Assembly (NCBI GenBank): GCA_003819975.1
Contig: RPPU01000372.1
Coordinates: forward strand, 1-5,003
Length of the DNA stretch: 5,003 nt
Direction: 5' to 3'
DNA from: Desulfobacteraceae bacterium
Lineage (GTDB): Bacteria > Desulfobacterota > DSM-4660 > Desulfatiglandales > HGW-15
Shown piece by piece: positions 4,604-5,003 of this stretch. The notes beneath the pieces are model-generated. The model had not been told where the DNA came from, ran no database searches, and saw only the letters and a list, made by a program, of their open reading frames with translations. The position numbers were made by a program, and so were the translations under genes. How positions within the stretch are numbered: position 1 is the stretch's first letter; each line of letters begins with the position of its first letter.

Positions 4604-5003
4604 TTATTTTCTTAAATCCTTGATGCCGAGCGGCGCGGAACACGAATCCCCATGACAACCGCAGCCGGATAAATAGGTCTGCTTTCTTTCCGGAAAAACG
4701 CGCCGGATGTTCCGGTAGACCGGTCGAACGGAAAAAGCCAGCAGGAACAGAGCTCCGACCCCTTGCAGCCAAGACGGCAGCCATTCCGCCGCCTGCCCGG
4801 CCGTGGCTTGAATGGAGATCCCGGTCCATGCGTATACCTGGTCCAAGGCTAAACCGAAAAGGAGCGTGCAAACCGCGATACTGCCCAAATAGATCAAAGC
4901 CGCCCGTTTTCCCAGGACTTTAAAAAGCACGGTTAAGGCAGTGATATTGGTGGCCGGCCCGGCCAATAAAAATACCAGGGCCGCGCCCGGGCTGATGCCT
5001 TTA
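4604..5003 (-). CDS. permease, SO_0444 / ArsP_1 (DUF318) type, partial at 5' end
   Basis: Only the last 132 residues are in the window; the reading frame stays open to base 5003 and the gene begins outside. The visible start KGISPGAALVFLLAGPATN is a conserved transmembrane block of the ArsP_1/DUF318 permeases, and its wording is closest to the SO_0444 group annotated as Cu/Zn efflux transporters (from memory). Three hydrophobic segments are visible: ALVFLLAGPATNITALTVLF, AALIYLGSIAVCTLLFGLAL, and GVGALFLLAFSVRP, so this is an inner-membrane protein. The tail carries SGCGCHGDSC, a Cys/His cluster suited to binding a soft metal ion. The substrate could be copper, zinc, arsenic compounds or another metal; sequence alone does not decide. 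An apparent start at 4966 is merely an internal TTG leucine codon. It is oriented leftward like the radical SAM gene, 260 bp away. Confidence 0.88.
   Translation of the reverse strand, partial: KGISPGAALVFLLAGPATNITALTVLFKVLGKRAALIYLGSIAVCTLLFGLALDQVYAWTGISIQATAGQAAEWLPSWLQGVGALFLLAFSVRPVYRNIRRVFPERKQTYLSGCGCHGDSCSAPLGIKDLRK

Overview
The window most likely comes from a Desulfobacterota (deltaproteobacterial) chromosome. This is inferred from how the proteins read, not from any search. The FabD wording (for example LKVSGAWH and the RQLVSPVRWYDS stretch), the FmdB-type zinc-ribbon start MPIYEYECQKCG followed by SFHLKGSGWYATDYA, and an HEXXH protein placed before it all resemble that phylum from memory. 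Coding regions are of moderate GC. The non-coding stretches are AT-rich and full of repeats.

Bases 1-640 hold no protein gene I can support. They contain a 197-bp element bounded by perfect 33-bp inverted repeats (4-200, MITE-like), then an apparent leftward small structured RNA ending in a strong intrinsic terminator (about 302-418), then an extremely AT-rich stretch (about 13% GC at 411-540). In that stretch a 20-bp near-palindrome fills the spacer of a possible promoter. An elongator-type tRNA-Met(CAT) with encoded CCA follows at 645-721, with a good promoter directly upstream.

Bases 742-3285 form a rightward gene series: a putative HEXXH zinc metalloprotein, an FmdB-family zinc-ribbon protein, a 182-aa soluble helical protein I do not recognise, and fabD (malonyl-CoA:ACP transacylase) with all catalytic residues in place. 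The first three genes are closely spaced. fabD follows a 92-bp gap with a perfect hairpin and its own strong ribosome binding site, so it may be partly uncoupled.

Bases 3286-5003 read leftward. fabD converges on a TIGR01212/YhcC-type radical SAM gene. The gap between them is filled by an array of degenerate octamers (consensus TRWGAAYG) that starts at the base after the fabD stop, inverts on itself, and runs into the 3' end of the radical SAM gene, where it supplies that protein's last residues. Upstream of the radical SAM gene, a roughly 260-bp gap holds two nested inverted-repeat pairs. The window ends inside an SO_0444/ArsP_1-type permease gene, whose visible C-terminal part ends in a cysteine/histidine tail.

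The genes are mainly housekeeping or of unknown function and do not make up one obvious pathway. The least explained material is non-coding: the terminal-inverted-repeat element, the leftward RNA candidate, and the octamer array that has invaded a coding end.
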